A DNA stretch of 64,000 bases from Aldehydirespirator sp965204875 (GCA_965204875.1 OZ242020.1:1054001-1118000), one strand, 5' to 3'. Counted from the stretch's first letter, positions 45,267-53,766 are shown. Program-made: numbers and translations. Notes: generated by a model not told the origin, from the letters alone.

Positions 45267-47110
45267 TCGCGACGCACTGGCGGGCGGCGGGCGGTGCGGC
45301 GGCCGCCACGGTGTCAGCGCCGCCGCGGCCGGTGCTGGCCCAGAACTGGCGCCGGATCGTGCGAATGGGTGCGGTCGCCGGCGTCGGGCAGGTCTTCATC
45401 GCGCTGTCGAACATGCCCGTGCGCCTCGACGAGCGCGTCATGGTCAAGCCCGTGCTGAGCATGGGCTATCTGGCACTGCTGATACTGCCCTTCGCCGCAG
45501 GCCACCGCATGGGGCATCAGATCAGGCGCGAGGGCGCGTCCTGGCACGCCGCCGGTGCTCACGAGGTGGTGGGCGGCGCCGCCTGCGGGGCCGTCACGGG
45601 CGGCGGGCTCTCGCTGCTGGCCGTGCTGCTGGCCAACTTCGACCTGCGCGACCCGCTGGTGAACTGGAGTCCGATACTGCTGGACCGGCTCAGCTTCGGC
45701 AATCCGACGTGGTTCGCAGTGCCGGCCTGGCTGCTGATCGGCGCCGCGGTGGGCGCCGCGGGCGGGCTGTTGCGAGTGCTCGGCCCTCGCACCCGTCGCG
45801 CCGCCGTCACAATGGCAGTCGCCGTTGCCGGTGCCGCCGTGCTGGAGTCGCTGGTGGTCGACCTCGCCGAGGGCTTCCGGCTGGAAGGTCTGACCGACCG
45901 CCTCTACGCCCGGCGGGGCGGCCTGGAATGGACCGGCGCGCTCGGCATCGCCGCCGTGTCCGGCGCGCTCAGCGTGGCCGGCCACCGCAGGCTGCAGCAG
46001 GCCCGGACCCGGATCGCCGGACTCCAGGGCGCCCAGCGCACCCGCACCAATGCCCTGCTGATCGTCGTCGCCGGCGCGGCGCTGGTGATCCTGCCGATGT
46101 TCGCCGGCAAGATCACCAACGAGCTGCTCGCCAATGTGGGCCTGTTCGTGCTCCTGGCGCTGGGGCTCAACATCGTGGTGGGCCTCGCCGGGATCCTCGA
46201 CCTGGGGTATGTGGCCTTCTTCGCGGTCGGCAGCTACTCGGCGGCCGTGCTCACCGCCGCGACCTCGCCGAGGATCTCCCCGGAGCTGCCCTGGTTCGTG
46301 GCGCTCATAGCCGTCGTTGTGATCACGGCGCTGGTGGGCCTGTTCATCGGCGCGCCCGTGATCCGGATGCGCGGCGACTACCTGGCCATCGTCACGCTCG
46401 GCTTCGGCGAGATCATCAGGCTGCTCTTCCTGTCGGACTGGCTCTCGGGCTGGTTCGGGGGCTCGCAGGGCATCACCAAGATCCCCGGCGCAAGCGTGTT
46501 CGGCCTGGCCACCGTCGCGGGCCGGGACCCGCGCAGCGTCTTCTACCTGGTGCTCGCCTTCTGCGCGCTGGCGATCTACGTGTCTTGGAGGCTGGAGCGC
46601 TCCCGCATCGGTCGCGCCTGGATCGCGGTGCGCGAGGACGAGACGGTGGCCGAGGCGATGGGCATCAACACGGTCAACGTGAAGCTGCTGGCGTTCGTGG
46701 TGGGCGCGGTGCTCGGGTCTTTCAGCGGGGCGATCTTCGCGGCGAAGGTCGGCTCCGTGTTCCCGGCGAGCTTCCTGATACTGGTGTCGATAGTGATCCT
46801 CGTGGTGGTGATCTTCGGCGGGATGGGCAACATCGCCGGCGTCATCGCCGGGTCGGTGGTGCTGATCGGCGTGCTGGGCGGGCCCAAGCAGCCCGGCCTG
46901 CTCGTGGAGTTCGCCGAGTTCAAGCTGCTCGTCTACGGGGCGCTGCTGGTCTGGATGATGCTGGCCCGCCCGGAGGGCCTGATCCCCGATGTGCGCCGCT
47001 CGCACGAGCTGCACGAACAGGAGCTGGCCCAGGACGCCTGGCTCGCCGGCGCCGCCTCCGACGACGATCACAGTGATGATCACACCCCGGAACAGGCCGC
47101 AGCCACATGA
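45263..47110 (+). CDS. livM: LivM-type ABC permease with long N-terminal membrane extension
   Basis: 615 residues, about 250 longer than usual. The C-terminal 330 residues are a standard LivM (LGLNIVVGLAGILDLGYVAFFAVGSY, RGDYLAIVTLGFGEIIRLLF, VREDETVAEAMGINT). The extension adds several hydrophobic segments (VKPVLSMGYLALLILPF, WLLIGAAVGAAGGLL) and a coupling-like stretch (LQQARTRIAGLQGAQRTR). Such extensions are seen in some actinobacterial LivM proteins; the role is unknown. The stop overlaps the first ATG of a chain of three mini-ORFs. Confidence 0.9.
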   Translation: MIATHWRAAGGAAAATVSAPPRPVLAQNWRRIVRMGAVAGVGQVFIALSNMPVRLDERVMVKPVLSMGYLALLILPFAAGHRMGHQIRREGASWHAAGAHEVVGGAACGAVTGGGLSLLAVLLANFDLRDPLVNWSPILLDRLSFGNPTWFAVPAWLLIGAAVGAAGGLLRVLGPRTRRAAVTMAVAVAGAAVLESLVVDLAEGFRLEGLTDRLYARRGGLEWTGALGIAAVSGALSVAGHRRLQQARTRIAGLQGAQRTRTNALLIVVAGAALVILPMFAGKITNELLANVGLFVLLALGLNIVVGLAGILDLGYVAFFAVGSYSAAVLTAATSPRISPELPWFVALIAVVVITALVGLFIGAPVIRMRGDYLAIVTLGFGEIIRLLFLSDWLSGWFGGSQGITKIPGASVFGLATVAGRDPRSVFYLVLAFCALAIYVSWRLERSRIGRAWIAVREDETVAEAMGINTVNVKLLAFVVGAVLGSFSGAIFAAKVGSVFPASFLILVSIVILVVVIFGGMGNIAGVIAGSVVLIGVLGGPKQPGLLVEFAEFKLLVYGALLVWMMLARPEGLIPDVRRSHELHEQELAQDAWLAGAASDDDHSDDHTPEQAAAT

Positions 47111-47345
47111 GCGCTGCCAGCCACGCCGCGCACCGGCCGTCTCCCTCGCCACTCGATAAGCCCTGGCCGAAGCTGACATGAGCGCCGCCAGCCACGCCGC
47201 GGACCGGCCGCTTCCCTCGCAGCTCGATGAGTCCTCCGGCCGATAGCCACATGAGCGCTGCCAGCCGCGCCGCGCACCGGCCGTCTCCTCCGCCGCTCGA
47301 TGAGTCCTCCGGCCGAGACTGACACGAGCGTCACCGGCCGCGCCG
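47107..47345 (+). repeat. Four tandem copies of the livG start region forming three mini-ORFs
   Basis: Copies start at ATG 47107, ATG 47178, ATG 47251 and ACG 47324 (spacing 71, 73, 73 bp). Each begins MSAAS-(H/R)-AA-(H/D)-RP. The mini-ORFs are 47107-47181 (24 codons, TGA overlapping the next ATG), 47178-47246 and 47251-47322. The fourth copy, with ATG changed to ACG, is fused in frame into livG as TSVTGRAAHRP, so livG now starts inside the third unit at 47300. Confidence 0.85.
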
Positions 47346-48133
47346 CGCACCGGCCGCTGCTCGAGACGAGGCGTCTGAGCGTCGACTTCGGCGGCCTGCA
47401 CGCGCTCGAAGACTTGGACATGGCGGTCTTCGAGGGCGAGATCGTGGCGGTGATCGGCCCGAACGGGGCGGGAAAGACGACGCTGTTCAACGCCATCACG
47501 TCGACTGTGGACACCTCCTCGGGCGACATCTTCTTCGAGGGTCGGCCACTGTCGGGACTGGACCCGAACCAGGTAACGGCCCGCGGCATCGCCCGCACGT
47601 TCCAGAACGTGAGGCTTTTCGCCAACATGACAGTCGTCGAGAACGTGATGGTCGCGCAGCACTGCCGCACGCGCCAGAACGCTCTCGGCGCGCTGCTGTG
47701 CACGCGGGCGTTCCGGCGCGAGGAGGCCGAGATCCGCCAGAGGGCCGAGCAGATACTCGGCTTCTTCGGCACCAGGCTCGTCGGCTACCGCTTCGACCAG
47801 CCCGCCTACACGCTGTCCTACGCCAACCGCCGCAGGCTGGAGATCGCCCGGGCCATGGCGACCCGGCCCAAGCTGATCCTGCTCGACGAGCCGGTGGCGG
47901 GGATGAACCCGGTCGAGTCGGCCGAGCTGACACGCCTGATAGGCCGGCTCCGCGACGAGTGGGGTTTCGCCATCGTGATGATCGAGCACGACATGAGCGT
48001 CGTGAGCGAGGTGTCGGACCGGGTGGTGGTGCTCGACCACGGCATAAAGATCGCCGAGGGCGATTACGCGGACGTCGCCGGCGAACCCGCCGTGATCGAG
48101 GCCTACCTGGGCCAGGGAGCCGCGGCCCCATGA
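47300..48133 (+). CDS. livG: LivG-type ABC ATPase
   Basis: 277 residues. Walker A GPNGAGKTTLF near residue 54, Q-loop in ARTFQNVRLF, signature-like LSYANRRRLEIARAM, Walker B LILLDEPVAGM, and switch His in MIEHDMSVV. LivG-specific insert (about 50 residues) between Q-loop and signature is present. Start at ATG 47300 gives a short tail MSPPAETDTSV derived from a repeat copy. The stop overlaps the first mini-ORF of the livF duplication (ATGA at 48130). Confidence 0.9.
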   Translation: MSPPAETDTSVTGRAAHRPLLETRRLSVDFGGLHALEDLDMAVFEGEIVAVIGPNGAGKTTLFNAITSTVDTSSGDIFFEGRPLSGLDPNQVTARGIARTFQNVRLFANMTVVENVMVAQHCRTRQNALGALLCTRAFRREEAEIRQRAEQILGFFGTRLVGYRFDQPAYTLSYANRRRLEIARAMATRPKLILLDEPVAGMNPVESAELTRLIGRLRDEWGFAIVMIEHDMSVVSEVSDRVVVLDHGIKIAEGDYADVAGEPAVIEAYLGQGAAAP

Positions 48134-48310
48134 GCGCCGCCGATCCCGACACCGGAGCCACCCGCCCGCAGCAGGCCCGCAACATGGCTGGCAACATGGG
48201 GACCGCGGCCCCATGAGCGCCGCCGATCCGGACACCGGAGCCACCCGCCCGCTGCGGGCCGGCAACATGCCCGCCACTGCCCTATGAGCAACGCCGATCC
48301 CGACACCGGC
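48130..48310 (+). repeat. Three tandem copies of the livF start region forming two mini-ORFs
   Basis: Starts at 48130, 48213 and 48284 (spacing 83 and 71 bp; both leave remainder 2 on division by 3, as needed to keep ATGA overlaps). Mini-ORFs 48130-48216 (28 codons) and 48213-48287 (24 codons) both begin MSAADPDTGATRP; livF begins MSNADPDTGSA. Every stop overlaps the next ATG, so translation could pass livG, mini-1, mini-2, livF without a break. Confidence 0.9.
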
Positions 48311-49033
48311 TCGGCACCGCTGCTCGAGATGCGCTCGGTCAACGCCCATTACGGCGCGGTGCAAGCCCTTCGAGACGTTGATCTGTCCATCTATGAGGGC
48401 GAGCTGGTCTGCCTGCTGGGTGGCAACGCCAGCGGCAAGTCGACCACCCTCAAGACCCTGCTGGGGATGATCAAACCCACCTCCGGCGAGGTGGTGCTCG
48501 ACGGCGAGGTGGTCAACGACAAGCCCACCAGCTACCGGGTGGCACGCGGCATCACCATGGTGCCGGAGAACCGGCGCCTCTTCAAGCGCCTGTCGGTGCG
48601 CGAGAACCTGGAACTGGGCGCCTACCTGCGCTCGGACGCCAAAGAGATCGAAGCCGACCTGGAGCGGGTGTTCGAGCTGTTCCCCCGCGTGCGCGAGCGG
48701 CTCGGGCAGAAGTCGGGCACGCTGTCAGGCGGCGAGCAGCAGATGGTGGCCATAGGCCGCGCCCTGATGTCGGCGCCCCGCGTGCTGCTCATGGACGAGC
48801 CGTCGATGGGCCTGGCCCCCGCGCTGGTGCAGCAGAACTTCGAGCTGATCCAGCAGATCCACGAGGCCGGGCTGACCGTGTTCATGGTGGAGCAGAACGC
48901 CAACATGGCCCTGTCGATCGCGGACAGGGGCTGGGTGCTGCAAACGGGCCGCGTGGTGCTCGACGACACCGCCGAGAACCTGCTGGCCCATCCCGAGCTG
49001 CGCGCCTCCTACCTGGGCCAAGCCGACACCTGA
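48284..49033 (+). CDS. livF: LivF-type ABC ATPase
   Basis: 249 residues. Walker A GGNASGKSTTLK (unusual N-A-S-G-K-S form), signature LSGGEQQMVAIGRALM, Walker B VLLMDEPSMGL, and FMVEQNANMAL with the LivF-type switch region. Together with LivG it energises import through LivHM. A damaged copy of the gene's last 40 codons lies at 56887-57013. Confidence 0.95.
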   Translation: MSNADPDTGSAPLLEMRSVNAHYGAVQALRDVDLSIYEGELVCLLGGNASGKSTTLKTLLGMIKPTSGEVVLDGEVVNDKPTSYRVARGITMVPENRRLFKRLSVRENLELGAYLRSDAKEIEADLERVFELFPRVRERLGQKSGTLSGGEQQMVAIGRALMSAPRVLLMDEPSMGLAPALVQQNFELIQQIHEAGLTVFMVEQNANMALSIADRGWVLQTGRVVLDDTAENLLAHPELRASYLGQADT

Positions 49034-49049
49034 GACATCACGGCCCTGG

Positions 49050-49069
49050 CCCGCCGCGGGCGGGTCTTT
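49050..49069 (+). terminator. Probable terminator after livF
   Basis: CCCGCC-GCG-GGCGGG stem-loop followed by TCTTTG, 17 bp past the livF stop and before the next promoter. Confidence 0.6.
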
Positions 49070-49077
49070 GCGGTTCC

Positions 49078-49120
49078 TTGACAGCAGCGTCCGGCGGCCC
49101 TAAGTTGAGAAATCGTTTAC
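49078..49120 (+). promoter_or_regulatory. Promoter and LacI-type operator of the sugar kinase gene
   Basis: TTGACA (49078-49083), 17-bp spacer, TAAGTT (49101-49106), then AAATCGTTTAC (49110-49120), a near-palindrome matching the sites before the SIS gene, the ABC importer and the GH172 gene. The operator sits at the expected transcription start, so the bound regulator should block initiation. Confidence 0.75.
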
Positions 49121-49144
49121 TGAACTGTGTCCGGGAGGGCTCGC

Positions 49145-50131
49145 GTGATCGTCGTGGTTGGCAGCTGCGTGCTGGACATGGTGTTCGAGGCGCCGCACCT
49201 ACCCGTGCTGGGGGAGACGGTGCTTGCGAACTCGCTGCGGATGCACCCCGGGGGCAAGGGACTGAACCAGGCCATAGCGGCGCGGCGCAGCGGCAGCGAG
49301 GTCGCGATGATCGGGCGTGTCGGCCGTGATGAGCAGGGTGACATGTTGATCGCGGCCCTCGAAGCCGAGGGCGTGGACGTCGGGCACGTGTCGCGCAGCA
49401 GCCTCCGTCCCACCGGCGTAGGGGTTCCCGTCGTGGTGCCCGGCGGCGACAACGGCATCGTGTTTTGCGCAGGAGCGAACGCGGAGATGTCCGCCGCCGA
49501 CATCGAGGCGGCGGCAGCCAGGATCGCTGAGGCCGACACCCTGCTGCTTCAGCTGGAATTGCCGATCGAGACGGCAATCGCCGCGGCGCGCGTCAGCGCC
49601 GACGCCGGCGGGACGGTGATCCTCAACGCAGCCCCGGCCCGAGCCGTACCGCGCCCGCTGCTAGAGGCGACATCGATCCTGGTGGTCAACCAGCTCGAGG
49701 CTGAGACGATCTCGGGCCAGGCGGGAGTGTCGGCCCGGCAGTTCAGCGACTCCCTGGACGTGAGCTCCGTCATCGTCACGCGCGGGGAGCGGGGGATCGA
49801 CTACGCCTCGACTGATGCGAGCGGGACCATCGACGCCACGTCAGTGCACGCCGTTGACACCGTCGGCGCGGGCGACACGTTCGTCGGGGCGCTGGCCGCA
49901 GCCCTCACACGCTCCGACGGCCTCGCTGAGGCCGTCTCCTACGCGTCGGTCGCCGCCGCCGTCTCAGTGACCCGTCACGGCGCCGGGTCGGCGGCGCCCA
50001 CATCCGAAGAGGTGGCGAGCTTCATGCGCCGGCGCGCTGGCTCGGCGGCGGCACAGAACTTCAACGGGTGCCGCGGACGGCGGCGCCGAGCGCCCCGCCC
50101 GGGTGGTTCACACCAAAATCCGCCGGCGTGA
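49145..50131 (+). CDS. PfkB/ribokinase-family sugar kinase
   Basis: 328 residues from the GTG at 49145 (GGGAGGG 5 nt upstream). GSCVLDMVF at the N-terminus, PGGKGLNQAIAARR (substrate/lid region) and DTVGAGDTFVGALAAAL with the catalytic Asp are as in ribokinase-type enzymes. In this locus, beside an arabinose-5-phosphate-isomerase-like protein, D-arabinose (or D-ribulose) 5-phosphorylation is the most economical guess. The last 24 codons overlap the convergent SIS gene, so the tail (GCRGRRRRAPRPGGSHQ) is probably non-conserved. Confidence 0.85.
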   Translation: MIVVVGSCVLDMVFEAPHLPVLGETVLANSLRMHPGGKGLNQAIAARRSGSEVAMIGRVGRDEQGDMLIAALEAEGVDVGHVSRSSLRPTGVGVPVVVPGGDNGIVFCAGANAEMSAADIEAAAARIAEADTLLLQLELPIETAIAAARVSADAGGTVILNAAPARAVPRPLLEATSILVVNQLEAETISGQAGVSARQFSDSLDVSSVIVTRGERGIDYASTDASGTIDATSVHAVDTVGAGDTFVGALAAALTRSDGLAEAVSYASVAAAVSVTRHGAGSAAPTSEEVASFMRRRAGSAAAQNFNGCRGRRRRAPRPGGSHQNPPA

Positions 50132-50672
50132 AGGACCTCGCCTCCATCAGTGCCGCGACCAGGGCATCGCCCATGGCGAGGGTCACCGTCGTCGACGATG
50201 TCGGCGCGAGCCCCAGGGGGTCCGCCTCGGAGTCGATGGCGATGTCGATGGTGGCGTCGGCGCCGCGCGCCAGCGGGCTGCGGCTGTCACCGGTCATGGC
50301 AACCACCGTGCACGCACGCCCCCGGCACATCGCCGCGAACGCGACGACTTCGGCCGTGGTGCCCGAGTTGGAGATGGCGATGACGACGTCTCGCTCGGTG
50401 ACGGCGCCGGCATCGCCATGAAGCGCGTCGGCCGAGTGCACGAAGAAGGCAGGCGTTCCCGTGCTCGCAAGGCTCGCAGCGATCTTCGCCCCGATGAGGC
50501 CGGACTTTCCGAGCCCTGTCACGATCACGTGCCCCGGTGCCTCGAGTACTGCCATGACGGCGTGCCTGAAGCCCGAGTCCAGCCTCGCCGCCAGGCCGGC
50601 GAGGGCTCGTGCCTCGAGGTTCAGCAAGCGCTCCGCAGCTTGGATATAGGTCATAGCTTGGATATGGGTCAT
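50061..50672 (-). CDS. SIS-domain sugar-phosphate isomerase, D-arabinose-5-phosphate isomerase-like
   Basis: 203 residues, the SIS domain without CBS repeats. VIVTGLGKSGLIGAKIAASLASTGTPAFFVHSADALHGD, ISNSGTTAEV, EADPLGLAPTSSTT and FGVNHPGGALG match KdsD/KpsF/GutQ, including the Lys of GKSG and the His of NHPGG that serve catalysis in KdsD. Enzymes of this type interconvert D-ribulose 5-phosphate and D-arabinose 5-phosphate. Without Kdo genes nearby it is likely catabolic. The start contains an 18-bp tandem duplication (MTHIQA-MTYIQA), so 50672 or 50654 may be used. A regulator site lies 56 bp upstream. Confidence 0.85.
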   Translation of the reverse strand: MTHIQAMTYIQAAERLLNLEARALAGLAARLDSGFRHAVMAVLEAPGHVIVTGLGKSGLIGAKIAASLASTGTPAFFVHSADALHGDAGAVTERDVVIAISNSGTTAEVVAFAAMCRGRACTVVAMTGDSRSPLARGADATIDIAIDSEADPLGLAPTSSTTVTLAMGDALVAALMEARSFTPADFGVNHPGGALGAAVRGTR

Positions 50673-50727
50673 CGACCACTCCTAGAGAACTGTTCCCAGA
50701 GACCTTCCCCAGAGATTATCATCTTAG

Positions 50728-50738
50728 AAATCGATTAC
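50728..50738. promoter_or_regulatory. LacI-type operator upstream of the SIS gene
   Basis: AAATCGATTAC, identical to the downstream operator of the ABC importer; the flanks TAG...CC extend the match. It lies between the divergent SIS and lacI-family genes and could control both. Confidence 0.75.
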
Positions 50739-50815
50739 CCACCCATGCGGCCGCAGGCTCGGGGAGCGTTGATCATCCGGCGCCCCCAGCGGTGCCCGCC
50801 CTAGGGTTGAACGCC

Positions 50816-51820
50816 GTGGCAACCATCCGTGATGTGGCGGCCGAGGCCGGAGTATCGACTGCGACGGTGTCGCGGGTGCTCAACGGGCGCACCGAAGTGG
50901 ACCCCGAGATGGCCGCTCGTGTCCGCGATGCGGCCGAGAAGCTGGCCTACCGACCGAGCCCGCTCGGCCGGGCACTGCGCAAGCAGCGCAGCGACATCTG
51001 GTCCGTGCTCGTCTCCGACATCGAGAACCCGTTCTTCACCGAGCTGGTCCGCGGGCTCGAGGCAGTCGCCCTGGCGAATGGCAAGGCCGTCATGCTGTGC
51101 AACACGAACGAGGATCTCGAGCGCGAGGCCGCCTACATTCGCACCGCGGTCGAGCACCAGATCTCCGGAGTCGTCGTAGCACCCGCCTCAGCGACGCAGT
51201 CCTACCTCGGGCCACTGTTCGACGCCGGCATCCCGGCGGTGCTCATCGACCGCGCGGCCGAACTCCACCCCCGGATCGACTCGGTGATGGTCGACAACAC
51301 CGGCGGAGCGTACGAGGCCACGTCGCACCTCCTCGAACGCGGCCACCGCCGCATCGGCTGCGTGTCCGGGCCGGCGGACATCTCCACCGCGCAGGAGCGG
51401 GTCGAGGGGTATCGGCGCGCCCTGCGCGGCGCCGGCCTCGGCATGCGACCGGAACTCGTGGCGCGCGGGGAGTTCACACCCGCGGGCGGCAGGGCCGCCG
51501 CCGCGCAGCTCCTGTCCCTGTCGCCGCGGCCGGACGGCCTCTTCGTCACGGCGGCGCGCATGGCCATCGGCACGATCGAGGCGATCCGCGAGGCCGGTCT
51601 GGAAGTGGGCGCCGACGTAGGGCTCATCACCTTCGACGACGAACCCTGGACGTCGCTGGTCACACCGCCGATCACGGTCGTGCGACAGCCCACCTACGAG
51701 CTTGGCGCGCTCGCCGCCAAGGTGCTCCTCGACGCCCACGAGTCTCAGGATCACGACGAGTCCCACGCGAGGCTGCCGTGGGAGCTGATCGTGCGCGCGA
51801 GCACGCCGAGACGGGGCTGA
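50816..51820 (+). CDS. LacI-family transcriptional regulator
   Basis: 334 residues. Helix-turn-helix TIRDVAAEAGVSTATVSRVLNG and hinge YRPSPLGRALR are textbook; the C-terminal domain is a periplasmic-binding fold (SDIENPFFTELVRGLE, DRAAELHPRIDSVMVDN, ITFDDEPWTSLVTPPITVV). It should bind the AAATCGATTAC-type sites in this locus and release them on binding the sugar. GTG start has TAGGGT 8 nt upstream (50802-50807), a leaderless arrangement. Confidence 0.9.
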   Translation: MATIRDVAAEAGVSTATVSRVLNGRTEVDPEMAARVRDAAEKLAYRPSPLGRALRKQRSDIWSVLVSDIENPFFTELVRGLEAVALANGKAVMLCNTNEDLEREAAYIRTAVEHQISGVVVAPASATQSYLGPLFDAGIPAVLIDRAAELHPRIDSVMVDNTGGAYEATSHLLERGHRRIGCVSGPADISTAQERVEGYRRALRGAGLGMRPELVARGEFTPAGGRAAAAQLLSLSPRPDGLFVTAARMAIGTIEAIREAGLEVGADVGLITFDDEPWTSLVTPPITVVRQPTYELGALAAKVLLDAHESQDHDESHARLPWELIVRASTPRRG

Positions 51821-51864
51821 TTCGCACCCTGGCAGCGGTCTCGGGGCGCGCTCCGAGGGCCTCG

Positions 51865-51922
51865 GTAATCGATTCCTGTTGACGTGCCGGAAGCGTGCGG
51901 CTAGAGTTTAGAAATCGATTAC
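51865..51922 (+). promoter_or_regulatory. Promoter of the sugar ABC importer with two flanking LacI-type operators
   Basis: GTAATCGATTC (51865-51875), then TTGACG (-35, 51879-51884), 17-bp spacer, TAGAGT (-10, 51902-51907), then AAATCGATTAC (51912-51922). The first operator touches the -35 element and the second covers the start point, a strong repression layout. Confidence 0.85.
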
Positions 51923-52026
51923 CGAGAAGTTCGCTCTCCGACCGTGCTTGTGCCGGCGTCCATCCGGATGCCAGTGGCGCAACGCCCGGCCAGACCAGGG
52001 GGCGGGCTCAATGCAAGGAGGGGTGC

Positions 52027-53538
52027 ATGAACACCAACCGTGACAACCGGCAGGCAGCAGTGAGGCCTGCGACCCGGCCGGCAAGGACAGGGGCGAGGCG
52101 GCGCTGGAGCGTGTGGCTCGCGGCCCTGCTGGCGCTCGCGCTCGTGGCCGCCGCGTGCGGCGATGACGACGACGGGGAGACCGCGCCGGAGCCGCCGCCC
52201 AGCACAACCAGCGACGGCGGCGGCGAGCAGACCGGCGGCGACACAGGCACAGGCTCGGACAGCGGCGAGACCGAGAGCGATGGCGACACAGGCACAGGCG
52301 GCGCCGATGAGCCGCCGGCGAGCACGGAGCCGATCACGATCTGGATCGATCCCGTGCGCGAGCCGGCGGTCCAGACCTACCAGGAGCTGTTCCCGGATCG
52401 CCCGATCAAGTACGAGTTCGTCGACCGTGTGGAGTTCCCGGCCCAGGTCTTGCTGTTCAACACGGCCGGTGAGGGCTGGCCGGACGTGATCTTCGCCGAG
52501 CCCGAGCTGATCGCCCAGGCAGCGGACGACCAGCACGACTACGCGCTCGACCTGTCGCCGTTGGTTAGCGACGAGGTACTGGGCAACTTCTACCCGGGAG
52601 GCATGTCACCGTGCATCGACGGCGACCGCATCCTCTGCCTGCGCAACGACATCGCGCACATGGTGATGTGGTACAACGCGCCGCTGCTCGACGAGCTCGG
52701 GCTGGAACTCCCGCAGACATGGGAGGAGTACGAGGCCCTCGGTGAGCGGCTGGCGGCAGAGCGGCCCGGCACGCTGATCGGCGCCTGCGGCGACGAGCAG
52801 TGCCTCGACACCTACTTCTGGCCCTCGCAGTGTCCGGTCCAGCGTCTGGACGGCAAGGGCGGGATCTTCACGGATCTCAGCGACTCCCGATGTGTCCGAG
52901 CAGCCGAGATGGTCGACAACCTGCTCGAGTCAGGGGTCATGTCAAAGGTCGGGCCCTTCGACCCGGGGTTCGTCGAGAAGATCCAGGCGGGTGAGTGGCT
53001 GCTGTTCCCCGCGGCCAACTGGTACGGCGAGTTCGTGTTCGGCGGCTCCGAGGACTCGTTGTACTACCAGAGCGCCGAGGGCCAGCTCGGCATCGGGCTG
53101 CTGCCTCGGTGGTCGGACAGCGACAAGGCCTGGGTGGGGGCCCGCGGTGGAGCGGCCTGGGCGGTGTCACGCCATTCGGATCAGCCGGAGGCTGCCTATC
53201 ACTTCGTGGAGTGGGTGACCACGGCGCCGGAGTATCAGGGCACCGCGGGCGGCTTCCCGGCCTACCAGCCCGCGGCCGAGGTGTGGGAGGCGAACGTGGC
53301 CGAGAAGCCGCTGTACGCCGAGAACCCGTTCCCGACCATCTCCGCGGCTGCCGAGTTGCTCGACCCGTCGTGGGGCACTGTGCGCTACAGCTACCTTGCG
53401 ACCTTCACCGATGTGGTGATCAGCGAGGTTCAGTCCGATGGGAGCGTCCTCGGGGCACTGCCCGAACTGGAGCGGCAGCTCAAGGAGTTGCAGGAGCTGG
53501 GTGGGTACACCCGACTCGACTCGGAGCCACCGCGCTAG
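52027..53538 (+). CDS. Sugar ABC importer, extracellular solute-binding lipoprotein
   Basis: 503 residues from the ATG at 52027 with AAGGAGG 5 nt upstream. Signal sequence WLAALLALALVAAACGDDDD with lipobox Cys, an acidic Ser/Gly/Thr linker, then a family 1 (MalE-like) binding fold: ITIWIDPVREPAVQTYQELF, DVIFAEPEL, and LRNDIAHMVMWYNAPLL. It should deliver a glycoside to the two permeases downstream. No ATPase gene is present; a shared MsiK-type ATPase elsewhere is likely. Confidence 0.85.
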   Translation: MNTNRDNRQAAVRPATRPARTGARRRWSVWLAALLALALVAAACGDDDDGETAPEPPPSTTSDGGGEQTGGDTGTGSDSGETESDGDTGTGGADEPPASTEPITIWIDPVREPAVQTYQELFPDRPIKYEFVDRVEFPAQVLLFNTAGEGWPDVIFAEPELIAQAADDQHDYALDLSPLVSDEVLGNFYPGGMSPCIDGDRILCLRNDIAHMVMWYNAPLLDELGLELPQTWEEYEALGERLAAERPGTLIGACGDEQCLDTYFWPSQCPVQRLDGKGGIFTDLSDSRCVRAAEMVDNLLESGVMSKVGPFDPGFVEKIQAGEWLLFPAANWYGEFVFGGSEDSLYYQSAEGQLGIGLLPRWSDSDKAWVGARGGAAWAVSRHSDQPEAAYHFVEWVTTAPEYQGTAGGFPAYQPAAEVWEANVAEKPLYAENPFPTISAAAELLDPSWGTVRYSYLATFTDVVISEVQSDGSVLGALPELERQLKELQELGGYTRLDSEPPR

Positions 53539-53677
53539 ATCGTGCCCGCGGGCGACGCGGTCCACGCTGCCCGGCCGCCCACCCGCAGCGGCGTTGGGAC
53601 CGTGCCCGCGAGCGACCCTGCCGGCGCTTGATCGGCGAGTTGAGGGGCCCCGTACGGACCGGCCCGCGATCGTCGAG

Positions 53678-53717
53678 TCGGTGCCTCCGCCGTCGGTAAA
53701 GATGGCGGAGGCACCGA
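53678..53717 (+). other. 14-bp stem hairpin between binding-protein and permease genes
   Basis: TCGGTGCCTCCGCC and GGCGGAGGCACCGA (53704-53717) form a perfect 14-bp stem with a 12-nt loop and no T-run. Hairpins in this position often protect the binding-protein mRNA or attenuate permease expression. The 228-bp gap also has CGTGCCCGCG repeated at 53541 and 53601. Confidence 0.7.
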
Positions 53718-53766
53718 AGTCTCGCAAGGCAGCCGCCGGGCCGGGAGATGGTGCCGCAAGGGGGAC

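Noticed and set aside
45314..48364. Reverse-strand open frame of 1016 codons opposite the liv operon
   Set aside because: His/Arg/Gly-rich shadow of livM-livG-livF with no domain; the forward genes are unmistakable.
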